From contig QEVJ01000080.1 in the NCBI GenBank assembly GCA_003576845.1, positions 1 through 45,911 of the forward strand: a DNA stretch of 45,911 bases, given 5' to 3'. Below the pieces are notes generated by a model. It was given only the letters and a program-made list of their open reading frames with translations. It made no database searches and had not been told where the DNA came from. The DNA comes from Planctomycetota bacterium (GTDB lineage Bacteria; Planctomycetota; Planctomycetia; Pirellulales; PLA5). A program made the position numbers and the translations under genes. Positions 43,392 through 45,911 of the stretch are shown here, in pieces. Each line of letters opens with the position of its first letter. Position 1 is the stretch's first letter.

Positions 43392-44626
43392 TCCACCAAC
43401 CGCGCATCGCACAAGTTCAAATGATCCGCCACGTCCAAGTCCTCGCCGAAGTCGACGAGAATCGTCAGCCGCTTGACGCCGGCCAGATCGAGCGACAGCG
43501 CGACCGGAGCATCGTTGCCGGCGATCGTGCCCTCGTAAAGCGGTTTGTCGTCGCCGGCAATTGTCAGCCGCACATTTCCCGCCGGGCGAACGCGGCTGTC
43601 GATGCCGACCGTCGCCGAGAAGGAGCGGAACGCCCGCGGCAAGCGATAGACGAGCTTCGTGCGGCTATGAATCGCAATTCCCTTGGCATACGCCCACGCC
43701 GGCGCCGTCCGTCCGTTCTCCTCGCGCGGCAATTGCAACGGGCCGCCGAACAGCGCTCGGTCGACGCGCGGTTGAAACAACTGCGCCAATTCCGGGCTCG
43801 CCTTGTCGCCGACGAGCGGCGCGTATTCGACCGACTCCGGCTTGAGGTCGCCGAGAAACAGCGTCTTGGCCGCCGCGAAATCGATCCGCTTCACGGCATC
43901 GAGCGAGCGCGCAAATTCCAACCCGGCCGGCGTCGTAATCGTCACCTTGCCGTCGGCCAGTTGCATCGCGGCGGCGGGAAGCGCCATCCCGGCCGCGTCC
44001 GTCAGCACGCACGCGGTCTTCTTGAGCTCCCGTCCGACCGGTTGGTAGAACACGATGCCGAACACGCGTTTCATCGCCACGGGCCGCGTTTCGCCGTCGA
44101 TCTCGAACTGCACCGCGTCGGCGGAAATGTCGCGGACGATGCCCGAGAGCGAGTCGATCGTCGTCTCGCCGCGGCGAATGACGATCTGGTCGCCGCTGGC
44201 CTTGCGTGAAGCGATTTCGGCGAACCGATCGAGCACGGCGTCGTCGGCCGCCTGAAAGCGGACCGTGCGGACGTCGCGCCCTTCGAGCGACGCCGGAGCG
44301 GCCTCGGCCGATTCGAGCGGGGAGCGCCACGCGAACTTGCCCTTCGTGCGCGTCAGCTCCGTCGCGACGAGTTGCGTGCCGTCGACCAACTCGACCCAAG
44401 CGGCCGGCTTTGTGGGTTCGCCGCCGGGCTTGGCGGAAAATGTCACCCGCGCGACATCGGCCGCCGCAAACTTCGCGTCGCCCTCCGCGCCGCGAACGAC
44501 GACTTCATCGGCCGACATTGCCAGAATCGCCCCGGCAACGCGACGGCCAGCGAGGGTTTCCACCTCGGCGTCCGTCCGCGCGTCGGCAGCGGCGATCGCG
44601 GCAATGGCAAGTAGCAGTGCGGTCAT
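43388..44626 (-). CDS. Secreted protein with C-terminal NPCBM-like domain
   Basis: A 412-residue exported protein. A short signal peptide (MTALLLAIAAIAAADA) is followed by beta-rich domains, including AGAILAMSADEVVVRG and VELVDGTQLVATELTR, that resemble small beta-barrel repeats. The C-terminal 140 residues look like an NPCBM carbohydrate-binding module (AYAKGIAIHSRTKLVYRLP, FSATVGIDSRVRP, LTILVDFGED). The frame extends to a TTG at 44680 through a repeat, but the ATG at 44626 directly precedes the signal peptide and is preferred. The stop overlaps the protease start as ATGA. It may direct the complex to cell-wall or extracellular glycans. Confidence 0.82.
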   Translation of the reverse strand: MTALLLAIAAIAAADARTDAEVETLAGRRVAGAILAMSADEVVVRGAEGDAKFAAADVARVTFSAKPGGEPTKPAAWVELVDGTQLVATELTRTKGKFAWRSPLESAEAAPASLEGRDVRTVRFQAADDAVLDRFAEIASRKASGDQIVIRRGETTIDSLSGIVRDISADAVQFEIDGETRPVAMKRVFGIVFYQPVGRELKKTACVLTDAAGMALPAAAMQLADGKVTITTPAGLEFARSLDAVKRIDFAAAKTLFLGDLKPESVEYAPLVGDKASPELAQLFQPRVDRALFGGPLQLPREENGRTAPAWAYAKGIAIHSRTKLVYRLPRAFRSFSATVGIDSRVRPAGNVRLTIAGDDKPLYEGTIAGNDAPVALSLDLAGVKRLTILVDFGEDLDVADHLNLCDARLVE

Positions 44627-44640
44627 GTCTGTTTTGGGCT

Positions 44641-44668
44641 GGAGGTTAGAGGTTAGAGGTTGGAGGTT
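44641..44668. repeat. Heptanucleotide repeat (AGAGGTT)n
   Basis: Four 7-base units (GGAGGTT, AGAGGTT, AGAGGTT, GGAGGTT) lie 14 bases upstream of the NPCBM-protein start on the minus strand, in the 102-base gap after the previous gene. Confidence 0.8.
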
Positions 44669-44707
44669 GAAGAGACACAACCGCGAGGCGATTCCATTCC
44701 CTCAAGC

Positions 44708-44728
44708 CTCACTCCTCGCTCCTCGCTC
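44708..44728. repeat. Heptanucleotide repeat (CTCGCTC)n at a stop codon
   Basis: CTCACTC, CTCGCTC, CTCGCTC: three 7-base units directly abutting the TAG stop (44729-44731) of the upstream minus-strand gene. With the repeat at 44641, almost the whole gap between the two genes is short-period repeat. Confidence 0.75.
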
Positions 44729-45880
44729 CTACTCTTCCTCCGCCGCCAATCGCCGGAAGTACTCCTCGATGATCTCGCGATAGTGGGCCGGAAAGTCTTT
44801 GCCGATCTGTTGCAGTGCGGCGTCGCGGAGTTTCGCCGGCAGATTCCCCCAATCGCGGCCCGTGCCGATCTGCTTGTGCTCAACTTTACCTTCGCCTTTG
44901 CCTTCGAGCGGGCGGCTTTCCTGCGCGGGCCGGCCCGAGGGCGCGCCGCGACTTGCCTGCGGGTTTTGCTTTTCCCGTTCGCTTTCGGCCTTTTTGATCA
45001 GGTCGTCGAGCGAATTGACCACTTCGGCCGCCAGTTCGTTCGTCCGCGGCCCGGCCTGACCGAGTTCGATCCTGCGACCGACGTGGTCCATCCGCCGGGC
45101 GATGTCGTCGAGCGAGCCGTGCTCCACGCCTTCGATGTCCGCCCGCATCAGCTTTGCGACGGCAGCGTACCTGGCAGGGATCAACGCCTCGTTCTCGAGC
45201 AGCGTCGCCGCGGTCGCCGCGCACGCCTCCGGGCGCACGAGCTGATGCTCGGCCACCGCCCGCATGAACAGGAGCGCCGCGGGATCGGCGACGTCGCCCA
45301 CATCGAGACCCTTGAGCGCTTCGAGCAAGTCCTCGAACCGCCGCTCCTCGGCAAGCCGCCGTGCCGCAAGCAACCGCAGATTGCTTCGTAGGAAAGCCGG
45401 CGTCTTTTCGTCGGTGAGCCAGGCCGCATGAGGCCAAGGGATTGCCGGGCCGGCTCCTTTGGCGTAGCTCACGACGTCCGCGGCTTTCGGCTCGATCACC
45501 GCGAGCACCGTAGCCGCGCGATCGACGAGGGCGGCATCCGTTGGCAAAGCGTCCGCAGGCCAAACTTCGGCGGCTGTCGCGAGCGCCTCGGCCGTCGCCT
45601 TCCGTTCGGCCAGAAACGCAAACGTCGCCGCCCGCACGGCCCGCGGCTCGGCAACGTCCCAGCTAGCCGTTGTCGCAGTCAGTCCGCCCACAAGGTCACG
45701 ATTGTCTGCGTGCACCAAGTCCCGACCTGCCGCGAGACAGACGAGCATCAACCCCAAAGTGGTTAGCAAGCGCGCCGTCGTATTCGATCCGCGCGCAGCG
45801 TTCCCGCAATGAGCTCTCCGTGTCTCCGTACTACTATTCCCTGAATCCTTGCTCGCTTGGAAGGATTTTGACCGGTTCAT
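44729..45880 (-). CDS. Secreted hypothetical protein with helical repeats
   Basis: A 383-residue protein, first gene of the operon seen in the window. A hydrophobic signal segment (LLTTLGLMLVCLAAG) is preceded by about 35 polar residues, part of which (STETRR) is encoded by an octanucleotide repeat copy at 45814-45830. The mature part is Ala-rich and helical (possible TPR-like), then a Lys/Glu/Gly-rich linker and a C-terminal motif DWGNLPAKLRDAALQQIGKDFPAHYREIIEEYFRRLA, shortened here in function to a helix pair seen in planctomycete secreted proteins. The frame is open to a TTG at 45910; the ATG at 45880 is used. The start is uncertain. Confidence 0.65.
   Translation of the reverse strand: MNRSKSFQASKDSGNSSTETRRAHCGNAARGSNTTARLLTTLGLMLVCLAAGRDLVHADNRDLVGGLTATTASWDVAEPRAVRAATFAFLAERKATAEALATAAEVWPADALPTDAALVDRAATVLAVIEPKAADVVSYAKGAGPAIPWPHAAWLTDEKTPAFLRSNLRLLAARRLAEERRFEDLLEALKGLDVGDVADPAALLFMRAVAEHQLVRPEACAATAATLLENEALIPARYAAVAKLMRADIEGVEHGSLDDIARRMDHVGRRIELGQAGPRTNELAAEVVNSLDDLIKKAESEREKQNPQASRGAPSGRPAQESRPLEGKGEGKVEHKQIGTGRDWGNLPAKLRDAALQQIGKDFPAHYREIIEEYFRRLAAEEE
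45814..45830. repeat. Octanucleotide repeat copy (TCTCCGTG)n
   Basis: CTCTCCGTGTCTCCGTA is a shorter copy of the repeat at 39916 and 41061. It lies inside the 5' coding end of the last minus-strand gene, between its start codon and signal peptide. Confidence 0.65.
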
Positions 45881-45911
45881 TTTGCCGCAACGGTTGCACG
45901 CGCCAGTCAAT

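Noticed and set aside
45834-45911. Possible C-terminus of an upstream minus-strand gene (25 codons to a double TAG)
   Set aside because: The frame is open to the window edge but too short to judge, and its last codons run into repeat-like sequence.

Overview
The window reads as a GC-rich chromosomal segment of a planctomycete, most likely from the Pirellulales. The evidence is family content: a DUF1598 C-terminus, a Tat-exported DUF1501 protein, a Tat-exported Gfo/Idh/MocA protein, DUF3616, a giant MG2/alpha-2-macroglobulin protein of 2,827 residues and an NPCBM-type secreted protein. I saw no tRNA, rRNA, CRISPR array, integrase or transposase.

Layout. 1-2040: end of a DUF1598 gene facing a DUF1501 gene, with a hairpin between them. 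2174-9307: a chemotaxis-type signalling locus (cheY divergent from cheW-cheR-cheA-cheC-cheD-cheY); no cheB and no receptor gene are in the window. 9321-14550, minus strand: copper ATPase copA, an ADP-ribosylglycohydrolase and a sodium:solute symporter whose 3' end is frameshifted. 14798-19036, plus strand: Uma2-family protein with an internal duplication, two tiny membrane proteins, a class-1-like dihydroorotate dehydrogenase relative, a DUF3616 protein and a small secreted protein. 19110-27593: the giant MG2 protein. 27758-30614: cyanophycinase-like peptidase and small membrane proteins. 30797-33937: Gfo/Idh/MocA protein, pyroglutamyl-peptidase-like protein and methylisocitrate lyase. 34018-37812, minus: a Tat-signal protein and an LplT-like MFS transporter fused to a degenerate acyltransferase domain. 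38015-45880, minus: an envelope operon (hypothetical secreted protein, NPCBM protein, active HtrA-like protease, then two protease paralogues that have lost all three catalytic residues).

Two things stand out. The last operon pairs one intact trypsin-like protease with two pseudoproteases; the last four genes are joined by three ATGA stop/start overlaps. The same operon carries short tandem repeats (7- and 8-base units, plus a CGCAGAGGG type) at its gene junctions. These lie inside the 5' coding ends, so they encode leader residues and part of the apparent signal peptides. Related repeats occur elsewhere in the window. A separate palindromic repeat (core CACTGGC-NNN-GCCAGTG, often followed by GCACCC) sits in frame three times inside the MG2 gene, and a related element forms a 32-base perfect inverted repeat just after it.

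All functional statements come from reading motifs by eye. No database search was possible.
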